Shown: positions 44,393 to 54,215 of the stretch, one piece after another
Position numbering within the stretch: the first letter of the stretch is position 1
Layout: every line of letters begins with the position of its first letter
Source: Pseudogulbenkiania ferrooxidans 2002
GTDB lineage: Bacteria; Pseudomonadota; Gammaproteobacteria; Burkholderiales; Chromobacteriaceae
NCBI RefSeq assembly: GCF_000174355.1
Contig: NZ_ACIS01000008.1
Coordinates: 1 to 64,000 of the forward strand
Reading direction: 5' to 3'
Length of the DNA stretch: 64,000 nt
Position numbers and translations under genes: made by a program
The notes under the pieces: generated by a model
The model's database searches: none
Seen by the model: only the letters and a program-made list of their open reading frames with translations
What the model was told of the DNA's origin: nothing

Positions 44393-45214
44393 TCAGTAGA
44401 CGAAACGTTGGCGCAGCTCGTCCAGGTTCAGCTCGTGCAGGATGCTTTCCAGGCGTTGCTCGGCATTCTTGCGCGGTGCGCCGGTGTAGCGGGCGATGAT
44501 CAGCTCGTTCTTCATCGAATGTTCCCAGCCCACCAGTTCGGTCACCGTCAGTTGGTAGCCGTGCGCCTCCAGCTGCAGGCAGCGCAGCACGTTGGTGAGC
44601 TGGCTGCCGAATTCGCGGGTGTGGATCGGGTGGCGCCAGATTTCCGACAGCGGCGTCAGGCCGAAGCTCTGGTTCTTGTTCTTGCGCAGCACCGTGGCCA
44701 CCTCGGCCTGGCAGCACGGCACCAGCACGATGAAGCGTGCCTGTTTGGCCAGCGCGAACTTGATGGCGTCGTCGGTGGCGGTGTTGCAGGCGTGCAGCGC
44801 GGTGACCACGTCGATGCGCTCCGGCAGCAGCGGCGAGGTGATCGACTGCTCCACCGTCAGGTCGAGGAAGCTCATGCGCGGGAAGTCCAGCCGTTCCGCC
44901 AGTTCGCGCGAGCGCGCCACCAGCTCGGCGCGGGTCTCGATGCCGTAGACGTGGCCGGCGTTCTTCTCCTTCAGGAACAGGTCGTACAGGATGAAACCGA
45001 GGTAGGACTTGCCGGCGCCGTGGTCGGCCAGCGTCAGTTCCCCGCCCTCGGCCAGCACGTCGGCCAGCAGAGGCTCGATGAACTGGTAGAGGTGGTAGAC
45101 CTGTTTCAGCTTGCGGCGGCTGTCCTGGTTGAGCTTGCCGTCGCGGGTAAGGATGTGCAGTTCCTTGAGCAGTTCGATCGACTGCCCGGGCTTGATGTCG
45201 GGGATGGCGCTCAC
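44393..45214 (-). CDS. SAM-dependent methyltransferase-like protein
   Basis: 273-residue protein with a Rossmann methyltransferase fold. The SAM site is LTLADHGAGKSYLGFILYDL near residue 62. VYGIETRAELVARSRELAER gives the acidic second strand, and VTALHACNTATDDAIKFAL with VLVPCCQAEVATVLRKNKN gives the later motifs, as in the Methyltransf_32 (GSTCD-like) family. The CC pair after VLVP is a family trait. The substrate is unknown. The start codon is GTG with AGGA seven bases upstream. Confidence 0.78.
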   Translation of the reverse strand: MSAIPDIKPGQSIELLKELHILTRDGKLNQDSRRKLKQVYHLYQFIEPLLADVLAEGGELTLADHGAGKSYLGFILYDLFLKEKNAGHVYGIETRAELVARSRELAERLDFPRMSFLDLTVEQSITSPLLPERIDVVTALHACNTATDDAIKFALAKQARFIVLVPCCQAEVATVLRKNKNQSFGLTPLSEIWRHPIHTREFGSQLTNVLRCLQLEAHGYQLTVTELVGWEHSMKNELIIARYTGAPRKNAEQRLESILHELNLDELRQRFVY

Positions 45215-45306
45215 GCTGGGATCCTGAGAAAAGGCGGGTTGGCGCGTATTTTACCAAGCCGGGGCGGTGCAGGGCAGCACAATCATGTGGTGAGGCCCGG
45301 GTGTGC

Positions 45307-46179
45307 TCAGGCGGCGTTCTGCAGCCACTCGACCAAGGGCTGCAGGCGGCGCGAGTGGCGGTCATGCGGGGGACGCACCAGGTAGTAAGCCTTGCCGGTC
45401 TGGACGGTGCGCTGCAGCGGCGTCAGCAGGCTGCCGTCGTCCAGCGCATCCTGCACCAGGAAGGGGTCGATCAGCGCCACGCCCAGCCCGCAGCGGGCGG
45501 CTTCCACCGCCATCACGTCGGCGTCGAACAGCAATTCCTTCTGTCCCTTGGGCCACTCGCCCGCGGGTAGCCCCAGCCACAGCCGCCAGTCGTGGCGGTC
45601 GCGCGTCGAGTGGATCAGCGTCTGCGTGGCCAGATCGTCCGGCGTCAGGGTCTGGCGGCCCTGCAGCAGTGCCGGCGCGGCGACCGGAATCAGCTGCTCG
45701 CGGTGCAGCAGCTCGACCGTGACGCCGGGCCAGTCGCCGATGCCGTACTGGATGGCGAGGTCGAACAGGCCCCAGTCGAACGCCGGCTTTTCCTCCCATA
45801 CCGTGCTGACGCTGATGTCGAGATCGGGAAACTGCTGCTTGAAGGCTTGCAGATGCGGCACCAGCCAGCGCACCGCGATCGACGGCGGCGACTTGATGCG
45901 GATGGCGTGGTGGCGCTGGCTGAGCTGGTCGCAGGTCTGGTCGATCTGCAGCAGGGCGTCGTGCACGCTGTGCTGCAGGATCGCGCCTTCCGGCGTCAGG
46001 TCGATGCCGCGCTGGCCGCGCACCAGGAGCGGGAAGCCGAAGTGTTCTTCCAGCTTGCGGATCTGGTGGCTGACCGCGCTTTGTGTCAGGTAGAGGGCCT
46101 CGGCGGCCTTGGTGAAGCTTTGCAGACGGGCGACCGCTTCAAAGATGCGCAAGGCATTGAGCGGGGGCAGTTTGTTCAT
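45307..46179 (-). CDS. LysR-family regulator, GcvA-like
   Basis: 290-residue regulator with the GcvA-type opening KLPPLNALRIFEAVARLQSF and LTQSAVSHQIRKLEEHFGFP. The effector domain is complete. It starts at 46179 inside the 3' end of the racemase gene (41-base same-strand overlap) and is probably cotranscribed with the racemase and the binding-protein gene. It is a candidate controller of that cluster, perhaps sensing the same amino acid. Confidence 0.87.
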   Translation of the reverse strand: MNKLPPLNALRIFEAVARLQSFTKAAEALYLTQSAVSHQIRKLEEHFGFPLLVRGQRGIDLTPEGAILQHSVHDALLQIDQTCDQLSQRHHAIRIKSPPSIAVRWLVPHLQAFKQQFPDLDISVSTVWEEKPAFDWGLFDLAIQYGIGDWPGVTVELLHREQLIPVAAPALLQGRQTLTPDDLATQTLIHSTRDRHDWRLWLGLPAGEWPKGQKELLFDADVMAVEAARCGLGVALIDPFLVQDALDDGSLLTPLQRTVQTGKAYYLVRPPHDRHSRRLQPLVEWLQNAA

Positions 46180-47278
46180 CAGGGATGGCGGGCGCGATGG
46201 AGTCCGCCACAATCTGCCGGATCGGCACCCGGCTCGTCAATGCGCATTGCAGTTCTTCGCTGATGGTGCCGCAGCGCCAAGCTATCTCGTCGCAGCTCAG
46301 CCCCGGCGCGCCCCACAGCGTGACCTCGTCGCCGACCTGCACCTCCGGCAGGGCGGAGAGGTCGATCGCCAGCACGTTCATCGCCACCCGACCCACCAGC
46401 GCCGCGCGCCGGCCGTTCACCAGCACCGGGGTGCCGCTGGGGGCTGAACGCGGGTAGCCGTCGCCGTAGCCGGCGCCGACGATGCCGATGCGCATGTCGT
46501 GGCGGGCGGTGAAGGCGGCGCCGTAGCCGATGCTGTCGCCGGCCTGGAGCGTGCTGACGTGCACGATGCGCGCGGCGAAGCGCATCACCGGCGCGGCCGC
46601 CATCGGCCACAGCCGGGTGTCGGGGTAGAACGGGTTGTTGTTGTAGAGCAGCCCGCCGACGCGGGCCACCGCGCCGTGGGTGCGCGCTTCGCGCAACAGC
46701 GCCGCGCTGTTGGCGGCGGTGTAGGGTAGGCCGGTGGCCTCGACCACCTGCAGGAAGCGCCGCCACGGCTCGTCCAGTGGCGTGCCGAGCTGGTCGGCGC
46801 AGGCGAAGTGGGTCATCAGCCCGGCGACGCGGCAGAACGGCGTCGCCTGCAACTGGCGCACCACCGCCAGCGCCCGCTCTGGGGTGAAACCGAAGCGGTT
46901 CATGCCGGTATTGACCTTGACCCAGACCGTGACCGGCCGCGCCTTCTGGAGCAGCCACTGCAGCTGGTGTTCCGAGCGCAGCACCAGGTCGAGACGGTGC
47001 TGCGCGGCGATGTCGACATCGCCTTCCTCCAGCGCCCCTTCCAGCAGCAGGATCTGCGCGCCGATGCCGGCGTGGCGCAGCGTCACGGCGTCGTCCGGCT
47101 GGATCAGCGCGAAGCCGTCGGCGTCCGGCAGCGCCAGCGCCACGCGCGTCAGGCCGTGGCCGTAGGCATCCGACTTGAGCACGGCCCAGACCCGCGCCGC
47201 GCCGGCCAGCGTCTTGGCCAGGGCGTAATTGCGGCGCAGCGCGGGCAGGTGGATTTCAACGTAAGCGGTCTTGGTCAT
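46139..47278 (-). CDS. alr: Amino-acid racemase of the alanine racemase family
   Basis: PLP enzyme of 379 residues. The PLP lysine is in VLKSDAYGHGLTRVAL near residue 34, the substrate Arg in VNTGMNRFGF, and the second catalytic base Tyr in DSIGYGAAFTA. Odd features are GGLLYNNNPFYP where the family has GI-LYG-SP, GRVAMN where it has GRxSMD, and a 25-residue tail beyond RVPIRQI. These differences, and the neighbouring basic-amino-acid binding protein, leave open a broad-spectrum or non-alanine racemase. Fold type III is not in doubt. Confidence 0.85.
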   Translation of the reverse strand: MTKTAYVEIHLPALRRNYALAKTLAGAARVWAVLKSDAYGHGLTRVALALPDADGFALIQPDDAVTLRHAGIGAQILLLEGALEEGDVDIAAQHRLDLVLRSEHQLQWLLQKARPVTVWVKVNTGMNRFGFTPERALAVVRQLQATPFCRVAGLMTHFACADQLGTPLDEPWRRFLQVVEATGLPYTAANSAALLREARTHGAVARVGGLLYNNNPFYPDTRLWPMAAAPVMRFAARIVHVSTLQAGDSIGYGAAFTARHDMRIGIVGAGYGDGYPRSAPSGTPVLVNGRRAALVGRVAMNVLAIDLSALPEVQVGDEVTLWGAPGLSCDEIAWRCGTISEELQCALTSRVPIRQIVADSIAPAIPDEQTAPAQCLAHL

Positions 47279-47343
47279 GGCAGGGCTTTCGGCGGCCGGC
47301 GCGGATCAGGCGTCGGCCGCAAGGTCAAGAACGGAACCCGGGA

Positions 47344-48108
47344 TTACTTGAAGGGGTAGATGTCGTAGCTGAAGTACTTGGCCTGGATCTGCTTGTAGGT
47401 GCCGTTGCCGAGAATCTGCTTCAGCGCCGCATTCAGCTTGGCACGCAGTTCCTTGTTGCCCTTGCCGACCGCCATCGCCGCGCCCATGTAGTACTTGGGG
47501 TCGTTGTAGACCGGGCCGACGAAGGCGAAACCCTTGCCCATCGGCTTTTGCAGGAAGTCCGACTCGCCGATGGTGGCGTCGAGGTAGACGGCGTCGAGGC
47601 GCTGGCCGGTCAGGTCGAGGAAGGCGTCGGTGATCTTGCTGTAAACCTTGATCTGGCTGCCCTTCGGCGCCCACTTGGCGTTGGCTTCCTGCATCTGGGT
47701 CGAGCTGCGCAGCACGCCGATCTTCTTGCCCTTGAACCAGGCGTCGTTGATCTGGGTGCCTTCCCTGGCCATCAGGCGGCCGGGAATCTTGAAGTACATG
47801 TCGCTGAAGTCGACCACCTTGGCGCGCTCCGGGGTGATGCTCATCGAGGCGATGGCGACGTCGAACTTCTTGGCCTGCAGCGCCGGGATGATGCCGTCGA
47901 AGTCCATCGCCTTCAGCTCGCACTCGAGCTTGGCCTCGGCGCACAGCGCGCGGGTGATGTCCGGATCGAAGCCGGTGATGCTGCCGTCCGGGTTCATCTT
48001 GGAGAACGGCGGGTAACTGGCGTCGGTCACGATGCGCACGGTCTGGGCCTGGGCCAGCCAGGGCAGGGCGCACAGCAGGGTCAGCGTGAGTACTTTTTTG
48101 CAGGACAT
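47344..48108 (-). CDS. Periplasmic amino-acid-binding protein (HisJ/ArgT-like)
   Basis: 254-residue SBP family 3 protein. A signal peptide (MSCKKVLTLTLLCALPWLAQA) precedes the binding domain with TDASYPPFSKMNPDGSITGF and FDGIIPALQAKKFDVAIASM, and ERAKVVDFSDMYFK follows. It is likely to bind a basic amino acid. No permease or ATPase is adjacent, so it must share a transporter encoded elsewhere or act as a sensor. It is the first gene of a minus-strand run with the racemase and LysR regulator. Confidence 0.87.
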   Translation of the reverse strand: MSCKKVLTLTLLCALPWLAQAQTVRIVTDASYPPFSKMNPDGSITGFDPDITRALCAEAKLECELKAMDFDGIIPALQAKKFDVAIASMSITPERAKVVDFSDMYFKIPGRLMAREGTQINDAWFKGKKIGVLRSSTQMQEANAKWAPKGSQIKVYSKITDAFLDLTGQRLDAVYLDATIGESDFLQKPMGKGFAFVGPVYNDPKYYMGAAMAVGKGNKELRAKLNAALKQILGNGTYKQIQAKYFSYDIYPFK

Positions 48109-48330
48109 CGTTTTCTCCCTTGGTCGTCGGCGGTGTCAGCCGATGCAGTTAGGCTAAGGGACGCTCGTCCGCGGGAACAAATGATTTATGGCCATTGGGG
48201 CATGAGATAAATTCATGCCCATTCGCCCTATGTCCGGCACGCTGGCGGGCGCGATCCGGGCGGTTTTGGGGAAGGGCGGAGGGGGCCCCCGCGCGGGCGC
48301 CACGCTGCGGCGGCGCAGCGGGCATGAAAA

Positions 48331-48357
48331 AAGGCAGCTCGCGGCTGCCTTGGTAGG
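48331..48357 (-). terminator. Rho-independent terminator after the CBS gene
   Basis: Stem aaggcagc / gctgcctt at 48331-48351. Read on the minus strand it is followed by the T-run complementary to the A-run at 48325-48331. It ends the CBS protein transcript. Confidence 0.85.
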
Positions 48358-48372
48358 AGGTGTATCGCCGGC

Positions 48373-48975
48373 TCAGCTTTCGTGCAGCAGCGAGTGCTGG
48401 ATTTCGGAGAACGCCTGCGGGACGCGGATGAAGTTGAGCGAGATGCCGAGGCGGCGCGCCATGTGCGAGGTCGAGAACAGGCCGCACACCTCGTAGTGAC
48501 CGGTCTCCGGGTTGAGCTCCACCACCAGCGCGTGCTGGCGGCCTTGCTGCTTCATGGTGGCGACCATGTGGCCGACCTTGGCCGAGGCGACGTCTTCCAG
48601 CTTCAGCGCCTCGAGCTCGACGCGCGGCGTCATCACGTCGCGCACCAGCAAGTCGGCGCGGCGCTTGCCGTGTCCCAGCATGCACTGCATCGGCCGCTCG
48701 CCCAGCAGGTCGGTGGCCGTGACCAGGCCGGTGAGGTGGCCGGCGGCGTCGGTGACGAACAGCAGGCGGATGCCGCGGCCGATCATGGCGCGGTGGGCGT
48801 CGTCGAGCGGGGTGTCTTCGTGCACGCTGACCGGATCGACCAATTTCAGGTCGGTCATCACCTCGAGCGCGGCGCTGTCCAGCGTGACCGAGCGTCGCGG
48901 ACGCGCGTCGAGCCGGATGAGGTCGGTGGTGGACGGCAGCGCAATGGTGGGCAGGAATGGGTATTGGTTTTCCAT
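48373..48975 (-). CDS. CBS-domain protein
   Basis: 200-residue protein made of two CBS motifs: VMTDLKLVDPVSVHEDTPLD at about residue 40 and VRDVMTPRVELEALKLEDVA at about residue 110. CBS pairs usually bind adenine nucleotides and act as sensors. No catalytic domain is attached. The start MENQYPFLPTIALP at 48975 has a good AGGAG site. It is flanked by its own terminator and a 383-base upstream gap, so it is a single-gene unit. Confidence 0.85.
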   Translation of the reverse strand: MENQYPFLPTIALPSTTDLIRLDARPRRSVTLDSAALEVMTDLKLVDPVSVHEDTPLDDAHRAMIGRGIRLLFVTDAAGHLTGLVTATDLLGERPMQCMLGHGKRRADLLVRDVMTPRVELEALKLEDVASAKVGHMVATMKQQGRQHALVVELNPETGHYEVCGLFSTSHMARRLGISLNFIRVPQAFSEIQHSLLHES

Positions 48976-49304
48976 GAGGAAGCTCCTCTGCGTATTGTGG
49001 CTGTATCGCGGCCGGGTGCCATGCCAGCGCACCTTGTGGGAACCTGCTCACGAACTGGCGGCGCGTCCCAGACCGGGGTTGAGCACGGCTCGAATCCTGC
49101 TGCGCTGATCGGCGCATGGCGGTGTCCGGGCTGCTCTTCACTCCGCTGAGGGCCGCTCGCGTCGGGGCGTGAACGGGTCCTGAGCCTGCACACCTTTCAC
49201 GGCGGGGGAGGCTCCCCCTTCGCAAAAAGACAACCCATTCTAGGCACGTTTCGCCAGCGCTTTAAAGTCCTTTGGCATGGACAATTGTTACGGTTTGTTC
49301 ACCT

Positions 49305-49342
49305 GTAAAAAAACCCCGTTGCGCCGGGGGCGGAACGGGGTT
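49305..49342 (-). terminator. Rho-independent terminator of ettA (minus strand)
   Basis: aaccccgtt (49312-49320) and aacggggtt (49334-49342) pair. On the minus strand the stem is followed by TTTTTTT. The plus-strand right arm runs into the 11-mer at 49340. Confidence 0.85.
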
Positions 49343-49350
49343 GGCCGAAG
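49340..49350 (+). repeat. Single copy of the recurring 11-mer GTTGGCCGAAG
   Basis: It overlaps the right arm of the ettA terminator by three bases. Confidence 0.7.
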
Positions 49351-49358
49351 AGCGGGGC

Positions 49359-51026
<1,668 letters not shown>

Positions 51027-51126
51027 GACGGTTCCACGCTGATTGATGAATCGTTAACCGGCCGATTCTACCAAAAGCCCGCGCTTCGCGTGGGGCACCC
51101 GCAGAAGCGGCGCGTCTGTACGGCGA

Positions 51127-51137
51127 CTTCGGCCAAC
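51127..51137 (-). repeat. Single copy of the recurring 11-mer (GTTGGCCGAAG on the minus strand)
   Basis: It lies in the gap between the ettA start and the DUF456 stop. Confidence 0.7.
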
Positions 51138-51159
51138 GTGGAGGGGCCGGAGCGGCCGT

Positions 51160-51639
51160 TCAGAGCATGAACGCCAGTGCAAAAGTGGCCAGCATGGCGA
51201 AGGCGCAGCCGATCTTGGCGACGGTACCGACGACAAAGCCGAGGAAGGTGCCGATGCCGACCTTGCCGGCTTGGTAGATGTCGCGCCGGGCGAGGAATTC
51301 ACCGATAGCCGCGCCGATGAGCGGGCCCAGGATGACGCCCGGCAGGGCGAAGAACAGGCCGACCAGGCTGCCCGCAAAGGCGCCCCACAAGGCCTTCCGG
51401 CTGGCGCCGGTGGCCTTGGCACCGAGCAGGCCGGCGACGAAGTCGATGGCCAGGCCGATTACGGCGAGCAGCCCCAGCACGCCCAGCGTCAGCGCCCCGA
51501 CGTGCTGGAAATCCTCCGCCCAGCCGGCCAGCGCGAAGCCGCCCAGCATCAGCGGCAGGCCGGGCAGGGCCGGGAACACGGTGCCGGCCAGGCCGGCCAG
51601 TACCAGCAGCGCGGACAGCGCATAGAGCAGGATATCCAA
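51160..51639 (-). CDS. DUF456 family membrane protein
   Basis: 159-residue membrane protein with several glycine-rich helices (VLAGLAGTVFPALPGLPLML, GLFFALPGVILGPLIGAAIG, VGIGTFLGFVVGTVAKIG). Function is unknown. No ATG precedes the conserved DILLYALSALLVLAG, so the start is taken as TTG at 51639. No ribosome-binding site is clear there, so the expression level may be low or the start may be elsewhere. It sits between ettA and ppk1, all on the minus strand. Confidence 0.72.
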   Translation of the reverse strand: MDILLYALSALLVLAGLAGTVFPALPGLPLMLGGFALAGWAEDFQHVGALTLGVLGLLAVIGLAIDFVAGLLGAKATGASRKALWGAFAGSLVGLFFALPGVILGPLIGAAIGEFLARRDIYQAGKVGIGTFLGFVVGTVAKIGCAFAMLATFALAFML

Positions 51640-51721
51640 GGGTATGTCCGGAAGGAGGGCAGGGAAGGATAAGAAACGGCGGCCGCGGCGAAGTTCCGCC
51701 ACGGCCGCCGTGTGCCTCGGG

Positions 51722-51732
51722 GTTGGCCGAAG
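51722..51732 (+). repeat. Single copy of the recurring 11-mer GTTGGCCGAAG
   Basis: It lies between the DUF456 start and the ppk1 stop, three bases from the latter. Confidence 0.7.
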
Positions 51733-51734
51733 CC

Positions 51735-53789
51735 TTAGACGATGTACTCGTCCAGCAGCGTCTGCTGGGCGCAATGCACCTTGCCGCGCGCATGGCGCCG
51801 CTTGTAGCTGCCGTCGGGCTGCATGTCCCAGGCGTTGACGTTGTCTTCGAGGTAGATGCGCAGCCCTTCCTTGATCATGCGGCGCTTGATCTTGGGATCG
51901 AGCACCGGCACGCAGGTCTCGATGCGGCGGAAGAAGTTGCGCCCCATCCAGTCGGCACTGGAGAAGTACAGGTTTTCCGCCTTGTCGTTGTAGAAGTAGA
52001 ACACGCGCGGGTGTTCGAGGAAGCGGCCGACGATGGAGCGCACGCTGATGTTGTCGGATAGTCCCTCCACGCCCGGGCGCAGGGCGCACACGCCACGCAC
52101 GATCAGCTGGATCTTCACCCCGGCCTGGCTGGCGCGGTACAGCGCGTTGATCACCTCCGGCTCCAGCAAGGAATTCATCTTGGCGATGATCTGCGCCGGG
52201 CGCCCCTCGCTGGCGTGCTTGGCCTCGCGCTCGATCGCCTCGATGATCATGCTGTGCAGCGTGAACGGCGACTGGTGCAGCAGCTTCAGCTTGCTCGCCT
52301 TGCCCAGCCCGGTGAGTTCGATGAACAGGTCGTTGACGTCGCTGGCCAGCTGCTCGTTGCAGGAGATCAGCCCGAAGTCGGTGTAGAGGCGGGCGGTACG
52401 CGGATGGTAGTTGCCGGTGCCCAGGTGCACGTAGCGTTTCAGCCCGCTCTCTTCGCGCCGCACCACCATCAGCATCTTGGCGTGCACCTTGTAGCCGAAC
52501 ACGCCGTACACCACGTGCGCGCCGGCGTCTTCCAGGCGCGAGGCCCAGCCGATGTTGGCTTCCTCGTCGAAGCGCGCCATCAGCTCCACCACCACCGTTA
52601 CCTGCTTGCCAGCGCGGGCGGCGGCGATCAACGACTCCATCAGCACCGAGTCGGTACCGGTGCGGTACACCGTCATCTTGATCGCCACTACCTGCGGGTC
52701 GGTGGCGGCCAGGTTCAACAGGTCGATGACCGGCTGGAAGCTCTGGTAAGGATGATGCAGCAGCACGTCGCCCTGGCGGATCACGTCGAACAGGCCGGAT
52801 TTCTTCTGCAACGCCGCCGGCAGCGTCGGCACGAACGAGGCGAACTTCAGGTCCGGGCGGTCGACCAGGTCTGGCACCTGCATCAGCCGCACCAGGTTGA
52901 CCGGGCCGTCGACGCGATAGACGTTTTCCGGCTCCAGCCCGAACTGGGTGACCAGGAAGTCCTGCATGTGCTGCGGGCAGGTGTCGGCGATCTCCAGCCG
53001 CACGCTGTCGCCGAACTGACGCTGACGTAGTTCGCCCTGCAGCGCGGTGCGCAGGTTCTTCATGTCCTCGTCCTCGACGTTCAGCTCGCTGTCGCGGGTG
53101 ACGCGGAACTGGTAGCAGCCCTTGACCGACATGCCGAGGAACAGCTCGTGCACGTGGGCGTGCAGGATCGACGACAGGAACACGAACAGGTGCTTGCCGT
53201 CGGACAGTTCCTCCGGCAGCTTGATCACGCGCGGCAGGATGCGCGGCGCCTGCACGATGGCGATGCCCGACTGGCGCCCGAAGGCGTCCTTGCCCTCCAG
53301 CTCGACGGCGAAGTTGAGCGACTTGTTCAGTACCTTGGGGAAGGGGTGCGAGGGGTCGAGCCCGATCGGCGTCAACAGCGGCATGACTTCGCGGAAGAAG
53401 TAACCCTTGACCCATTCGCGCTGCTCGTCGGTCCAGTCGATGCGCCGCAGGAACAGGATGCCTTCCTCGCGCAGGGCCGGGAACAGGATATCGCGCATCA
53501 CCGCGTATTGTTCGCGGATCAGCACGTGGGTGGCTTCCGAGACCTTGCGCAGCGCCTGGTGCGGCGTCATCCCGTCCGGCAGCGGCGCATCCGGCTGGGT
53601 CTCCACCATCTCGTTGAGCCAAGCCATACGGACTTCGAAGAATTCGTCGAGATTGGACGAGACGATACACAGGAAGCGCAGCCGCTCCAGGAGAGGCAGG
53701 CGGGGGTCTTCGGCCTGGGCCAGGACCCGTCGGTTGAATTGGATCAGTCCGAGTTCGCGGTTGAGCAGCAGGTCGTTCTGTTGCGACAT
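51735..53789 (-). CDS. ppk1: Polyphosphate kinase Ppk1
   Basis: Makes long-chain polyphosphate from ATP. The 684-residue protein begins MSQQNDLLLNRELGLIQFNR. It has the four PPK1 domains, with SSNLDEFFEVRMAWL near residue 42, IRQGDVLLHHPYQSF and VYRTGTDSVLMESLIAAARA in the middle, and HLGTGNYHPRTARLYTD near residue 450 carrying the autophosphorylated His region. The start at 53789 is conserved. The longer frame upstream is rejected. The partner ppx is not in this window. Confidence 0.95.
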   Translation of the reverse strand: MSQQNDLLLNRELGLIQFNRRVLAQAEDPRLPLLERLRFLCIVSSNLDEFFEVRMAWLNEMVETQPDAPLPDGMTPHQALRKVSEATHVLIREQYAVMRDILFPALREEGILFLRRIDWTDEQREWVKGYFFREVMPLLTPIGLDPSHPFPKVLNKSLNFAVELEGKDAFGRQSGIAIVQAPRILPRVIKLPEELSDGKHLFVFLSSILHAHVHELFLGMSVKGCYQFRVTRDSELNVEDEDMKNLRTALQGELRQRQFGDSVRLEIADTCPQHMQDFLVTQFGLEPENVYRVDGPVNLVRLMQVPDLVDRPDLKFASFVPTLPAALQKKSGLFDVIRQGDVLLHHPYQSFQPVIDLLNLAATDPQVVAIKMTVYRTGTDSVLMESLIAAARAGKQVTVVVELMARFDEEANIGWASRLEDAGAHVVYGVFGYKVHAKMLMVVRREESGLKRYVHLGTGNYHPRTARLYTDFGLISCNEQLASDVNDLFIELTGLGKASKLKLLHQSPFTLHSMIIEAIEREAKHASEGRPAQIIAKMNSLLEPEVINALYRASQAGVKIQLIVRGVCALRPGVEGLSDNISVRSIVGRFLEHPRVFYFYNDKAENLYFSSADWMGRNFFRRIETCVPVLDPKIKRRMIKEGLRIYLEDNVNAWDMQPDGSYKRRHARGKVHCAQQTLLDEYIV

Positions 53790-53824
53790 GGTTGTTGAGT
53801 GGGCTCGCGCTGGTTGTAGGGACG

Positions 53825-53849
53825 AAAAAGCCCTCGCGCGGAGGGCTTT
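53825..53849 (-). terminator. Rho-independent terminator after yggX (minus strand)
   Basis: aaagccctc / gagggcttt (53827-53849). On the minus strand it is followed by TTTTTCGTC. It separates yggX from ppk1. Confidence 0.85.
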
Positions 53850-53856
53850 GCCGGGA

Positions 53857-54132
53857 TCAGTTGCTTCCTGGTGGGGTGTAGCCTGCCGGTGCATCGGCGC
53901 CGTCGCCGAAGAAGTACGCTTCCAGTTGGGCGGCCAGGTACTGGCGGGCGCGGGCGTCGGCCAGGTTGAGGCGGTTTTCGTTGATCAGCATGGTCTGGTA
54001 ACGCAGCCAGCCTTGCCAGGCTTCCTTGGAGACATTCTCGAATACCCGCTTGCCCAGTTCACCCGGCAGCGGCGGGAAATCCATGCCTTCCGCTTCGCGG
54101 CCCAGCTTGATGCAGTTGACGGTTCTAGCCAT
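53857..54132 (-). CDS. yggX: Probable Fe(2+)-trafficking protein YggX
   Basis: 91-residue cytosolic protein that helps protect iron-sulfur clusters from oxidation. Family blocks are clear: [20 protein letters not shown] with the conserved Cys7, [20 protein letters not shown] and [20 protein letters not shown]. It is downstream of argA on the same strand with an 83-base gap, an arrangement seen in other betaproteobacteria. Confidence 0.93.
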   Translation of the reverse strand: MARTVNCIKLGREAEGMDFPPLPGELGKRVFENVSKEAWQGWLRYQTMLINENRLNLADARARQYLAAQLEAYFFGDGADAPAGYTPPGSN

Positions 54133-54215
54133 TGCGCTTCCTTGCAGCTAATTGGATAACAGATTACTACCGTATTGTGTCATAGAGATGACAGGGCTTC
54201 CAGCCAAGAACGGGC

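Larger units (their letters stand above)
48976..49358. other. 383-base gap upstream of the CBS gene, downstream of ettA
   Basis: Contains the ettA terminator (49305-49342) and one 11-mer copy (49340-49350). A GC hairpin gggggag/ctccccc at 49204-49218 is present. No protein-coding gene is supported. The CBS gene promoter should be within about 100 bases of 48975, but I cannot identify it. Confidence 0.45.
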
